From Favolaschia claudopus (lineage: Eukaryota > Basidiomycota > Agaricomycetes > Agaricales > Mycenaceae), in the NCBI GenBank assembly GCA_037176885.1, contig JAWWNJ010000085.1, positions 434,001 to 498,000 of the forward strand: a stretch of DNA of 64,000 nucleotides, given 5' to 3'. Below the pieces are notes generated by a model. That model was not told the origin of the DNA and ran no database searches. It saw only the letters and a list, made by a program, of their open reading frames with translations. A program made the translations under genes and the position numbers. Positions 50,724-62,371 of this stretch are shown piece by piece (position 1 is the stretch's first letter; each line of letters opens with the position of its first letter).

Positions 50724-53700
50724 TCAGCCAAAACGCGTTCCGAGTGAAAACCCGCCTGCAGAAAATCCACTTGCAAAGCTGCTTGGCATTGACAGATTTA
50801 GCTCTCCCAGCTTCAAACCTTCCACCTCCTTCATGATGACGCTCAACCTACCGAACCGATCCCTCAAACCTCTGGAAGCGGAAGGATCTGCACTGCTAGC
50901 GTCATTGAAGCCCTTCTCAAACTGCCCCCAATCACTACGCAAAGCGATGTATGGTTTCAAGAGATTGGCGTCCACGCGACCGAGGTAGCTTTCGGTGATG
51001 TATGATTTGAGGGTTTCGGGTTGAATGAGGAAGATGTTCCCCAGTTGGCGGATGAATTCGAAACGCTCGTGGAGAGCTGGGATACCAAAGGTGGCGATAG
51101 TGTCTTGATACGTCTTGATGTCCCTGAACAACGCGTGAGTGAATCCCGGAACACCGTGAAGAGCAAATTTACTTCGCTAGCATCAACCCTCCGGTATCAC
51201 TAACCGGGAACTTGCGCAGATGTTCCAAAAGGAGACTGAACATATGGGTCAGTTGAATGAAAACAAGAACCTGAATTGTCAACAAACCTGTGGAAGGAGA
51301 CGCCGACTTCCATCAAGAAAACTTCCAAGTTCTTGCCACTCAAGCTAGCCTTGGCAGCATCCCGAACTCGCTCTAACGTTTCGCAACAGGCGACACAAGG
51401 CTCGGTGTTGACTCGGGCAAACGACAGATCGTCATTCTTGGGCTTGAAATCATTCTTCTTCTGTTTCGCAAGTTGCAGAGACAGCCAAGAGATGATTGCT
51501 GGCAGATGTCAGCAGACAGAAATTGGACATGTTGCAAACTCACAGTCAGTAAGCCGCTGTGTCAGCGCATTGGCGCCGCCCTCCAACCGGCTCACGGTCT
51601 GATTATTGAAAACGACCATCTCACGGCGGATCGTGACCGACGAGCTGGCCAGTGGCAGCAATGCCGTGTTCACGTATTGTTGCCATAAATGACAGATGAG
51701 ATCCACCGAGCGCAAGACCGTTAATGCCTGGAGACTCGGCTCTGTTTTCGGCTCGATTTCAATACGCGCCTGCGCACTGCGAAACCATCCATTAAGCAGT
51801 GATCTCGAGAAAGCTCTTGTCTCACGTTTCCATGGCTGCTTCCACATATGCAGTTCCAATGGCTTCCGACAGCACTCGAAGCAAAGAGAACGTGTGTTTG
51901 GCCCTAAAAGTGTTCAGCAAGAGACCGGCGTGAAGAGGCGCATCGCACTCACACGTCAGTCGAAGGACTCAGCTCAACACACCGTCCCATCGCCTCAGCA
52001 TGCCATTTCAGAATGGTTTCAGCGGTTTCGATCTTCAATACACCATCTTCCTCTCGAATCGGTTCATCGTCCTTGTCTTGCTTTTGCGTGGAGGTGATGC
52101 CTCCGAAACGCATGAGGACGGCAGCAGCCTGTGATGAAGTCGACGACCCTCCACTCGTTGAACTGAGCTGGTTCATCACTGTGTCGAACATCGAGGATTT
52201 GCCTGTCTTCTGAGTTCTGAGCTGCAAAGATTGATTGTGTTCAATGAATATATGGTTTGTAAGGGAAGAGACGAACGTGATAGCGGGTGTAGTTGGTCAG
52301 AAGGGTGGAGTACAATGTTCCAAGACTACGACTTTCACGTTCTAAATATCTTTGGCCTTCGGTGTATAACACAAAGAGTGCTTCCATGGCGGATTCTAAC
52401 ATGGAGCTGACAGTACCCGAGCTGGCGGTGGCGGCTGAGGTAGACCCAGTGAGAGATCGCTGGAATTCGATTGCTTCAAACGGCGTCCGTGTTGCAGCCG
52501 TCGGCATTTCGTAGGCTTTGAGATCCTCTACTAGCGCCGTGGCTTGGATGTGCACCAGCTGCAGCACGCGAAGGTAAGCCAGATCTGAAATGGAGGATGC
52601 GCGATGAAGGAGCTGCTCCATATGTTGTTGTATCTGTGTGCTATAATATTGGTAATGAATAATGAACGACAAGACCGCACACACAGACTGAGCAAATACG
52701 CGTTGCAGGAATACCTGCATGACGACTGGAGGATTTGGGAAGACGGCTTTGACGATTTGAGCCTCGGTGTCAACCGTACCCCGTATTTCCGCGAACAGCT
52801 CTGTTAATCCGGTCTCGCTTTTCGGGCAACTGGCATCAGGATCAGGGAGAGTGCTCCATCTGGAAAAAGGTTCGATGAGAAGAACGGAATGAGAGGAGGG
52901 TCATACAACAAAGTATCCTCAGCAGGTTTGATTTCTCGGATATGGTTAATGAAGAAATCATGTTGATTGACGTATACTTGTACACAGGAAGAGCCGCCGT
53001 TGAATTCCAGCAGCGTTTGGGCACAATGCTATGGAAGCTGACTCAACAAAGAGCGCGGGAAGAAGAACGCTGACGACCTACATGCATCATTTTGGGGTCC
53101 CCTCGTCGATAGCAACGGTCGAACAAGTTCAGCATCTCTTTCTCAAACTTTTCGCAGTATTTTTCGATATTCTCCCGAGTCTGCAGCAGAGTTCAGCATG
53201 GAAATCACTGAGTTTGAGAGCACAAACCTTGTCAGCTGTCGGAAGGTCGACCTCTTTGGCGACTGTATTCAATCGTCTCAACAAGACCGCGACCTGACGA
53301 CGGCCTGCTCTTCCATCTTTCCGTAAAGTGTCTAGACGGGTAGTATCACCACGCGAAAATTGGTTGTAGAAGTCTATCAAGTCGTACGCGGCCTGGGCGC
53401 GTTGTCGTTCAATATGGACAGATTCCAACTGTTCACCTATAGAAATTGGCGTACATAAACAGAACATGACGAACAACTGTGCTAGACGTACCTATTCGCA
53501 CAGCAGTACTGCTGACTTCGTTCATTCGACTCTCCATTCCTGCGAACGAATTGCCGACCGTCTAATAGTGCAACAAGTAAGCAAAGCAAAGCATCATGGA
53601 TCGTGGCTGCACACACCTCGAATCCGCGATTCAACTCCGCCATCTTCTTCGAATATTCGCGTTCAGATATCCTCACCCCCTTCTCCATCTGCTCCGTCTT

Positions 53701-54034
53701 AGCCTGCACATCCTTGCGCACAGCAATAAGCTTGTCGACAGCAGCTTCAAATGTGCTTATGAACGGCGTAGGGTCGAAAGCTAGTGATCGAGCATCACGG
53801 TCTCATTCCAAGGCAAGAGGTTGAACATACGACCAGAGCTTCCTTTGGACTGGGCAATCAGTTTCTCAGAGACATTGCCTATGAATTCGGTGACATCGAA
53901 TTTAGCCTGTTGACCTCGTGCTGAAGCTCATGCGCATCGGAGGAAATTAGCCAGAGTCAAACCTTGAAAGATGATAGTTGTAAGTGCTCCTCGACGGCGG
54001 GATCAAGGGTAGGAGCAGCTGGCCGCCTTGACAT
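50724..54034 (-). CDS. SEC10: exocyst complex subunit Sec10
   Basis: Exocyst subunit that pairs with Sec15 within the complex. The start MSRRPAAPTLDPAVEEHLQL leads to FKAKFDVTEFIG. Recognised blocks are STFEAAVDKLIAVRKDVQAK, the coiled coil EREYSKKMAELNRGFE, FAGMESRMNEVSSTAVRIGE, AQAAYDLIDFYNQFSRGDTT and ENIEKYCEKFEKEMLNLFDR. ETAETILKWHAEAMGRCVEL, NNQTVSRLEGGANALTQRLT and the C-terminal IPALHERFEFIRQLGNIFLI and ITESYLGRVDANLLKPYIAL complete it. More than a dozen short introns are needed; those checked are GT-AG. It ends GTRFG. A 126-bp divergent spacer separates it from the RIX1 gene. Confidence 0.92.
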
Positions 54035-54160
54035 TCGAGTCCGAGTCCAAGTTGTCTATGGCAACCTAAATCGGGGTTGTTGAGTCTTGCTTTATCTTCC
54101 AGTCGATGGCCTTAGATTAGATTGCAAAATTTTGACTTGGTCTTCAACCAACTCCAGAAA
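54035..54160. promoter_or_regulatory. 126-bp bidirectional promoter (SEC10 / RIX1)
   Basis: Shared upstream region of two divergent genes. In the RIX1 frame the sequence reads LQNFDLVFNQLQK just before the first ATG, with a stop codon upstream, so part of it may be translated from a non-AUG start or belong to an exon joined to an unseen 5' exon. Confidence 0.45.
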
Positions 54161-56733
54161 ATGGATGGGCATCCGCTGAAATCCCTTTTGCAACTACAAC
54201 TAGGCTCTGACTCCTACGCCGTTACCCACTTACCACACATCCTCAACGCTCTCACCGCCGAATCGCTGCTCCCATCCGCCCACTCCTCCAAATGGATCGC
54301 TAGAGTCAACTCTTTACTCCACTCCAAGGCCCCCGACGCAAAATGGGCCGGGCTCTGTCTAGCGCACAGAACCTCAGTGTTGTCCAAATCAACCATGATA
54401 GAATGCGCACAAAGTTGGTTAGGGATCGCCTTACCTATCCTTTCGGTCCGTGAATTCACGGTCAGCATTCTTGTAGTCCATTGAGCCTTGTGTTAAGAAA
54501 AATGAAGCCCCACCGATACTAAGCGCGTCTGTGCGACTGCTTCGGGTGATCTTCAGCACCGCAACCGATGTGCCAGAGTTCCAAAGACAAGTCGCAACGC
54601 CAAATATCTTGAAATTCACGACGGCGTTGATTCCTCTGGCGGAAAAGCACGCAGACAATGATCTGAAAGTCAGTGCAGAGCATAACATCGTATCTCGAGC
54701 TCATACAGCCCAGATCTTAATTTTGTCTACCTTGGCTGTGGTAATACCACTATACCCCACCATCCATAGAACCTCGCACGCTGCTCTGGCGACACTGTGC
54801 TTCAGCTTCTTGAACGGCCATCCCTTCAAACCGCCAAACATCCCGCTGAGTGCTGCTGCGTCTCGATTGTACAGAGTCCTCCACTTTACTGGCGGCAAAG
54901 TCGGCGCGGCCAATTTGTGGAAAAAATCCGTCGACGATACGTTGGTTTTCGGTTGGACCGCGTTCCTCTCCATTCGGCCTGGATATCGGATCGAAGGTTT
55001 TTATTCCCAATACTATACCTGCTAACCAATGCTGACTTGAAGTCTAGGGCAGGTCACTCAGCCGCCAGTGTCGACCGAGGAGCCCCTCATAGCCATTCCC
55101 CTCAACGCCGACAGACTGAGATGCTCTGTTCTAGTTCTTTGCGATTTGTTAAAGTACGCTTGATTCTTCTGCCGGGATGCACAAGACTCTTATAAATCGA
55201 ACAGAGCCACAACACATCGACCAGTCGAAGTGCCTTTAGGCAAATTAACCAAATTCGCAATAGCTCTTCTGAGCTGTACGCCTGATGACAAAGTGTGTCT
55301 GCACCCCGCATTTGTGTCCAGCCTCTCAAGTGTTTAGGTCGACTCACACATCGACCCTGGAGTACGCGCAATGCAGACGGCCGTGATCCCGCAACTTTGG
55401 AAGCTTGCCTGCGATCTCATATCGTGTCTTGCAGCTTGGTATCGCACTCTATCCCGATCTTGCATGTCTTTTGCTCACCTATCACAGCGTCGGCCAGCAT
55501 CTGAGCTCCAGCCTCTCACGAATCGTAACATCTATCGTGTTCCACCTCGAACAAAATCTCACACGGTACACTCCATCCATCCATCCCATCCCATTCTCTA
55601 CCATTTAATTTCATCTGCTGCACAGCTCGCAACGCCTACCCTTCCTAAACACCCTACAAATCGTCCTCGAAAAACGCCACCCCCTCCATTCAACCCACAT
55701 CGTCAACCGTCTAGGCAGAGCTCTCGTGCCATTAATCTCCATCGTGCTAACAAAAGAGCCCGAATCCCGCGAAACCGAGGGCGACGCTCCCGGGCGGAGT
55801 AAAAAGAGCAGGAAACGCGCGCGCGAGTTCGAAGGCGACGAGGTGTTCAAGATCGGTCGAGAGGTGGTTTGCCCGTCTGCTGTTGACGGGGAAGTGTTCC
55901 TTTCCGCCTTTGCTGGTAACCTCTACTTCTTCTCTCTCTCTTGAGCATTGACTAACGGAAAACAAGTGCTCCGCCTCGTCTTGCGCAACCCAAACCTCTC
56001 CTCTGCAATGCAATCTCTTTCATGCCGAGTCGTTCTATCCGTCCTACTTGCGCTTCCACAGATGTCCCCCGAGTCACTTTCGCCCGACCTCAAACTCCAT
56101 CCTCTATTCCTCGAACGAGTTCAAGCTCTAAGCGTCGAGCTCGGCGCAGGTAGTACAGGCAATATGGGCAGCAGCCTCGGGTTGGTTGTCGGAGCAAATC
56201 TCAAGGATTGCCATGTCAGTATCGTCTGTCCCTCCTCCTCTGCGAGTGTTTAACTCTGCTTTTAGATGCATCGAGATCTCGAGGTGCTTTTACATCCACG
56301 CCTGCCACCACTCTTACGGTCAATGCCGGCGGTCGAGGCGTTGTCTCTCTTTCGCTCTGAAGAGAGCCAAGAGGAGGTAGAGTTGCGGAAAACGTTGGGT
56401 TTGGGTTTCGCTGCCGATGGCGATGTGGTTATGGATGAATTACCGCCGCCAGCTGCTGCAGAAACAAGTAAACTGCAGTCGAAAGCGCTACAGGAGAAGC
56501 CAATTACAGTCACTCCCGCCATCGTTCCCCCATCCCAGCCCCTTCAGCCGTTGATACCAGAAATGTCTACGGTGCCTGACCAACCGCGGATCGAAACGGC
56601 GGCGATCGCTCCAACGAAACCCGCCGCTCCGCCGCCAGTCCCCGTCGAGATGCCCGTATTTGTTGAAGAAGAGGAGGTCAACGAGGAAATGCCGGGCATC
56701 GATCTGGATTCCGATTCGGACTCTGATTCTTAG
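54161..56733 (+). CDS. RIX1: RIX1/PELP1-like pre-rRNA processing protein
   Basis: Subunit of the Rix1 complex, which acts in ITS2 processing and pre-60S maturation in the nucleus. From the ATG: MDGHPLKSLLQLQLGSDSYA, VTHLPHILNALTAESLLP, KWAGLCLAHRTSVLS, LPILSKNEAPP, LAVVIPLYPTIHRTSHAALA, LHFTGGKVGAANLWKKSVDD and TLVFGWTAFLSIRP. RLRCSVLVLCDLL, VPLGKLTKFAIALL, VGQHLSSSLSRIVTSIVFHL and STHIVNRLGRALVPLISIVL follow. A basic patch (SRKRAREFEGDEVFKIGR) precedes a long acidic/Pro-rich tail ending DSDSDSDS. Nine or so introns link these in frame. The conserved N-terminal helix begins 13 codons before the first ATG, so the true start is uncertain. It is tail to tail with the Pol I factor gene. Confidence 0.82.
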
Positions 56734-56914
56734 CTTGTAGTGCGGCTTCTCAATCGTTCACTCTTCGTACGCGCTTGCGCTTTGGTTTGTCTGACACAAC
56801 CGAGGGCGTTTCTTCGTCCGACTCTTCGTTTTCTGTGGAATGGATATCTACGCCGTTGATTTTGTGTATCTGTTGTGGAAAACAGGTTGGCGACCTTGCT
56901 GCGAATGACGGAAA

Positions 56915-57918
56915 TTATCGTACCCGGCGAATGAATGCTTCTGCCATTGCATTTTGAGGGTCGAGGGTCTTGGCACGTTCAAAATACGTTTGTGCGCTCC
57001 GGAGTAGGGTGGGGTTGAATTGCGCAGCTGGCTTATGGTTCATGGCATGATCTCAAGAAGGGGAAGAAATGTTACTGTTAGACGTGGGCTGGCCTAGATA
57101 CAGGGAGAGCAGTCCGGCATAGAGGTGCAGAAGGGCGTTATCCTGATATGGAAACGAAGGAAGATAGCTGAAGACATCGCGTTGGACCTGATTCTAAAAA
57201 GCCAAGCAAGTCGATGATCTTACAGCTCCAATTCGTCCAAAGCATCTCTCTGTCGCTCAGAGTTGATCAGGCGAAGCACCATCTCCTTCAAAATAACCTC
57301 CCGCTAGACGAGACGAAAGCTGCAGTCAGCGAACAGAGTCTTTCCAAAGCCCCTCACATCTTCAGGATGATGCAGCATCATAACACGCAGAAATTCAATA
57401 GTTCTCTCAGGGTCCCGCAGATTATTAGCACTGAGAATCTCAACGCTGGTACTCCATAGCATTCGCCAATCGACTTCTTTGCAATGGGATAGTATTGACC
57501 ACGCTCTGTGAGCCCGTTGGAAGTCGCGTCGTTGTAGGCAGAGTTGCAGGACATCGTATAGTCGTCGGATATGAATTTTGCGCACCGAGCGGGGGTCCCG
57601 CGCGTCGGTCAATGGAGTGAAGAGGAAAGCCATCAAATGCTGCAAACACGCCGTGACGGACCGGCCCGGGATGCAATTTCTCATGACATTAGCCTCCAGG
57701 TTCACTGGCAAGACGCAGGACGCGATTCTCTAGAAGGCTCTATGGCTCGCTATGTATGCTCTGTGCATCTGTTCGCGTCGTGGCTTTGCGCAATTTAGCC
57801 GGCTTCATACTAGCTGATACTCTAAGTTGTCTCTGTGACTCTGAATGCCTCGTATCTCTTTGGGTCCATCTCGTCTGAACCGGGTGCGACAGCGTCGGAC
57901 GACACAATAGAACCTCAT
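56915..57918 (-). CDS. RRN11/TAF1A-like RNA polymerase I initiation factor
   Basis: The central exon reads RKIHIRRLYDVLQLCLQRRD, FQRAHRAWSILSHCKEVDWR and RDPERTIEFLRVMMLHHPED. EVILKEMVLRLINSERQRDA then LPSFPYQDNALLHLYAGLLS, LLRSAQTYFERAKTLDPQNA and MAEAFIRRVR follow. This TPR-like helical pattern matches Rrn11/TAF1A, a subunit of the Pol I core factor/SL1. The 3' introns (donors gtgagg, gtaaga, gtaaca) were fixed by frame. The 5' end is less sure. The best model starts at ATG 57918 and uses an 80-nt intron (gtatga..cttctag) to give DNLEYQLRIASCVLPHLMAF, but other start exons are possible. The product is about 270 residues in this model. Confidence 0.62.
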
Positions 57919-58285
57919 CGATCATCCTTCTTTTCACTACGATTCGCAGGGATTTTGCCAGCATCAGCCTCAGCTATGTCCCGCATTTCCGCCTTGCCGA
58001 CTTGACGACGGACCTGCGTATCTTGTCAACCTGCTGATCCCCGCATCTCTCTGATTCTCGACTCGGATAGCTTGAACCAAAAGTATGTGCATAGCATTGC
58101 CGCTGATACGTCAAGGTTTGCCTAGGTTTGCCTGCGAACAATGCGCACGGGCAAACACGGTTATCCGGTTGGACGCGACACTGAGCGCGTCCGTGTCACC
58201 GTAGTCCAACCGTGCTCGCTCGAGCATATAAAGTGAAGATGGCTCTTCGTCGAGCACCAACAGCAGCAACAGCGAGCAAATCGAC
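57919..58285. promoter_or_regulatory. divergent promoter region (Pol I factor / secreted PEBP)
   Basis: About 370 bases. A direct repeat CAAGGTTTGCCTAGGTTTGCC near 58112-58130 and a TATAAA at 58227-58232, 54 bases before the PEBP start codon, are the only visible elements. Confidence 0.45.
58227..58232 (+). promoter_or_regulatory. candidate TATA box for the PEBP gene
   Basis: TATAAA 54 bases upstream of the ATG, a plausible distance for a short-leader transcript. Confidence 0.45.
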
Positions 58286-59180
58286 ATGGCCATCCTCGCA
58301 TCTTCACTTCTTTTCTCTTTCGTTCTTTCCAGCGGCGCACTTGCGCGGCCATCATCCACATTCCCGACGCGTGCCGTCACCAATGCCTCTCTTTCCGACG
58401 TTTCCACCGCATTCTCTCGGGCTGGGATTGTCCCTGGCGTCATTCCCGTATTTCAACCTACTGGGCTCCTGGACGTCCAATTCGAGTCCATCAAAGTCAC
58501 GCCTGGAATGAATTTGACTGTAAAACGTAACTTAACAGCGATGCTTCTCTAGCGGAATCTGAGCTAACTCATACTTAATACAGAGGTGTCGACCGAGCCC
58601 AAGTTCGGGCTGCAGGTTTCCGACACCACAACGGCGTCCAATGCCCAATTCGTTATAGCGTTGGTCGATCCCGACGCTCCGACACCGCAAAATCGGACCT
58701 TCGCCCAAGTTCGTCATTTACTAGGCGGAGGATATCACTGGGATGCGAGCACCGGTGCCCTCACGAACACCACGGCAGCTCTCTCCGACTTCCTGCCTCC
58801 CGGCCCTCCCCCCGGCTCCGATCCTCACCGGTAAGGACCCAGCTTTCTGCCAACCAACAAACACCAACGCCGCTTTTAGGTACCTCGTCTTGGCCTACGT
58901 ACAGTCAGAAGGCTTCTCTTCGAAGGCCCCATCGCTCGTGAACGCCTCGACACCCATAACGGGCTTCAATATTAGCACACTGAGCGAAGCTCTCGGATTG
59001 GGCGCGCCGTTTGCGGGCACGTTCTTCCTCACAGGACCGGAGGCCGACAATTCAGCCAATGCTTCGGCAGGGCCGAACCCGTCCTCGACGCCGCAGGGCT
59101 CAGGGGCTGTTTCAGTTCATGCCCCTCTGGCTGTGACTGCCATGCTTGCTTCAGTCTTAGCTATCAGTTGTTTGGCATAG
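58286..59180 (+). CDS. secreted, probably GPI-anchored PEBP-like protein
   Basis: Phosphatidylethanolamine-binding-protein fold. The signal peptide (MAILASSLLFSFVLSSGALA) is followed by the PEBP core: LLDVQFESIKVTPGMNLTVK, FVIALVDPDAPTPQNR (ligand-site DPDxP) and VRHLLGGGYHWDAS. DFLPPGPPPGSDPHRYLVLA (G-x-H-R-Y type motif) and a final FNISTLSEALGLGAPFAGTF follow. A Ser/Asn/Pro-rich linker with N-glycosylation sites leads to a hydrophobic C-terminus (APLAVTAMLASVLAISCLA), suiting a GPI anchor. Two introns are canonical; the second falls between H and RYLVLA. Secreted fungal PEBPs are little studied. A lipid- or ligand-binding role at the cell surface is inference. Confidence 0.85.
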
Positions 59181-59345
59181 AGTTGTGACCTGTAGTACGG
59201 GCCCGACCGTCCATGACTCTTACTATTTTATTAACTTGGTGCTCGCAATGTTCCCGCTGTTCACAACAAATAATACATTTCTTCGATGGTCATACATATA
59301 CAACCGAGTCGGTTCAAGGTGGTGATACAGATAGATGAAATTTCT

Positions 59346-61800
59346 CTAGTTGAGACTGTATCGTTTGGTGAAAATTCCTTCTTCCATCGCTTTGATTTCT
59401 GCGTCGATCAGTCAGCTTTTAGTTGAAATGCAGTTCATTTGAGTAGACGAACGGAGGGCAACGTGCTTGGAATGGAACCGACAATAAGCCAGATTGCCTG
59501 CCCAGATATTGATTAGCGTTTGCCGATACGAGGTAATTCAAGAACATTATAATCACCCATCATGTACCACAAGCCAGGTAGACCTAACGCCAGAGTCAGG
59601 TTGCATTCAAGAGCAGGATTGAGTTCCAGCGTACCTGTGTCTCTCCAACAGCCCTGGATTTCGCCCTCTGCATCCAGACCCCAAATAGGTTTACATCTAT
59701 CCGTGAGTTCGTCACCGCATACTTTCCGGATATTGTCGCGGACGTCGCCGACGCTAGATTAGACAATGAACAATGCAGTGCAAAGCAAGAGATTATTGGA
59801 CAAATTACCCCGTCGCAAAGATGACCACATCAGCTTCCAGCTCGCTACCGTTCTCAAACTTGAGCCCAGTAGGAGTGAAGCGCTCGATGAGACTGTCGTT
59901 CTTCAACTTGATCTTTCCGTCGGCGATCAATCTGCTTGTTCCCACATCTATATGAGGTCGGTGAGCCAGCTTTTCCTGTTGGGCTGAAGCCTGAAGGAGG
60001 AAGGCGAACCTAGATAATAGCCACCAGCGCTTTCCCAGACCGCAAGCTGGAAGCCTGCGCCTTTGTAGCCGCGGTTGAGACGGAAACCGCGCTTTTGTAA
60101 GGCGTCAAGCAGGTCTCTTGATGGGGAGAAATCAACTATGGGAAACTTGAAACTAGTTGTACGAGACGTACTTGTCGGCCTCAGCAATTCGCGAGACCGT
60201 GCGCGGAGCCATGAGCTCCACGAATTGATTGGGATACGACGCGTTCATTCTGTCGGCAACGTCTACGGGGGGTGCGTCTTCCGAATACAGACCTTTAAAC
60301 AAGATCGGCAGGCCTTTCTCGATGCTCATTACGTAGGTTGAGCTGCGCTGGAACATCGTCACGTCTATGCAGAGTAATGAATGGAAGAGATTAGGCTTGG
60401 GATGTAAAAATGCATACCAACGCCGTGCTCATGATAGTCGGCGCAGATATCGTGTGCTGTTGAAGGTCAGGACCAAAACTCGACGAGAGTAAGAGAGATG
60501 AATTACCTGAAGTACATGCTCCTATCACGACAACCTTTTTGCCAATGTGGTCGGTGGCTTTCTTATGTTGAGTGCTGTGAAGAATTTGACCCTTGAACTC
60601 GTCCTAGCGTGTTCGCATCGGCATGCATACAAGCGGTAAAGATTAACGGCAACCCACCATTCCGGGGTACACTGGCAGCTTCCCCCGATAACTTCCAAAA
60701 CCAGTAGCGAAAACAAAGTGTTTCACTTTGAAGTTTCGCTGCTCTCCTTGAGCCTTGCTCACAGTGACATTCCACATTCCAGATGCGTCTTGGGAGGCCG
60801 CTGTGACTTCGGACGATGTCCAGACAGGGATCTCCAGCGATTCTGCATAATTCTCGAGCCAGTTCGCCAGCTGGTCAAGGTTTACTCGTTATGGCAACAT
60901 CCCGATAATTGGATAAAGAGTTCGTACCTTCTTAGCTGGGGTAAATATAGGCCATGTTGCTGGGAAGTTGAGATAAGGCATGTGGTCGTACCCTGATGAA
61001 TTGAATTGTAAGCAGATAGATATAGGCGATGCAGTGTATGATACGCACAAACAGGATCGTGTAGGCAGAGGGCCTCATACCTATTTCTCCAATTGTCGCC
61101 CACTCTAGGATTTTTCTCGACAACCAAGGTAGAAACTCCGAGACATTTCAATCGGGCGGCCAGCTCTAGTCCGCTTTGCCCACCGCCGACGATGAGAACT
61201 GTGGGATCTTCCTTGAACTCTACAGCACGGCGCCGAGCCTCTTCCCATTTGCCGTGATTCATTGCAGCAGGTCGCAGCGATCCAAGCTTGCAAGACGCGT
61301 GAACAGACCATATCCATCTGTGCAAGTAAACAAACCTTTTCCGGGAAGCCTTTGAGATCCTCGAGATTAGTGAACATGCAATGCGCTTTCCATTCGTTGT
61401 TCTTCTGAGGTATGAGGCGGAAGATACCGAAACCCAGACCAACACGAGTCTCAAAGGTAAACATGGCCTCAATCCAGGCGAGATCAGGGTAAGGCCGTCT
61501 CAATCCCAAGTACTCATCCTTGAGCTTCAATGCAGACATCTGTGCATCGGCTAGCTGATCGGTGAGGAACTGATGAATAGCGGTCCCCCTGAAGGTCCGC
61601 AGGTCCCAGGTAAGAGAAAGGATATCTCTCCATAGAGCATCCTCGGCAAAGACAGCAACAATAGCGTCGACATTGCCAGTGTCGGCAGCAGAACGGAAAG
61701 AGTTGAACCATTCCGTCGCGATCTGCTTCGCGTTTATATCGTCGGGGAGGGTGACCCCCAGTAGATCAAGAGTGGGCAATGAGTAGGTAGCGTTAGTCAT
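59346..61800 (-). CDS. flavin-dependent monooxygenase with N-terminal NTF2-like domain
   Basis: FAD/NADPH oxidoreductase of the flavin-containing/Baeyer-Villiger type. From [20 protein letters not shown] an N-terminal NTF2/SnoaL-like region covers about 150 residues ([33 protein letters not shown]). The FAD Rossmann motif [17 protein letters not shown], then [17 protein letters not shown] and [16 protein letters not shown] follow. [10 protein letters not shown], the NADPH motif [36 protein letters not shown] and [20 protein letters not shown] complete the core. It ends IFTKRYSLN. About ten introns; the 51-nt one between PEK and [12 protein letters not shown] was fixed by frame. Substrate unknown; no biosynthetic cluster surrounds it. 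Confidence 0.88.
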
Positions 61801-62371
61801 TTCAGCGAGGATCAGACTGAACGGGGGGATGGAAGGCGGCGTCACCGTATCGTGGGGAAGCTATATAAGTGGCGCCAGTATCACATGAGGCGAAGGTTTG
61901 AAATCGCCTTCTTCGACTGCTCACGAGTGAAGCATGCGTAAAGCCTCGTAAAGCTAGGTGTGAAGTAGAGAGCCTGGTTCTTTGTGGTTCAATTGAGATG
62001 CCTGTTGGTCTGTTGAACTGCCAGCCGTGAAAGTTGATGTCAGATGCGGGAGATTCAATTCAATGAGTCCGAACAGTGCATCTAAGACTGCGACCAAGGA
62101 GTGCTCCAGACAATTTGGCTTCATGCAACTCATCGCCAGTAATTTTTCTTGTTCATCGTGGTGGGCGCAAGAGACAAGGGACAAAATGAGATCATCAGGA
62201 TCGGGTGATCTGAATCTGTGACGGAATGTGACGCGACGCGTCAAGACGCGTCCTGATTTTCCCTCACTTCCATCCACCAAGATCCACCACCACAATCTCG
62301 TTTTCTTCTTTTTCGTCTTCGCAGGGAAGTCCGATTCATATAACATAGCTTCTGGACGCGTTCAGTACACC
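61801..62371. promoter_or_regulatory. divergent promoter region (monooxygenase / BTB protein)
   Basis: About 570 bases between outward-reading genes. A 131-codon minus-strand frame and a 64-codon plus-strand frame lack support. Short ACGCGT elements (MluI-type boxes) occur near 62231-62252 and at 62357. Confidence 0.4.
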
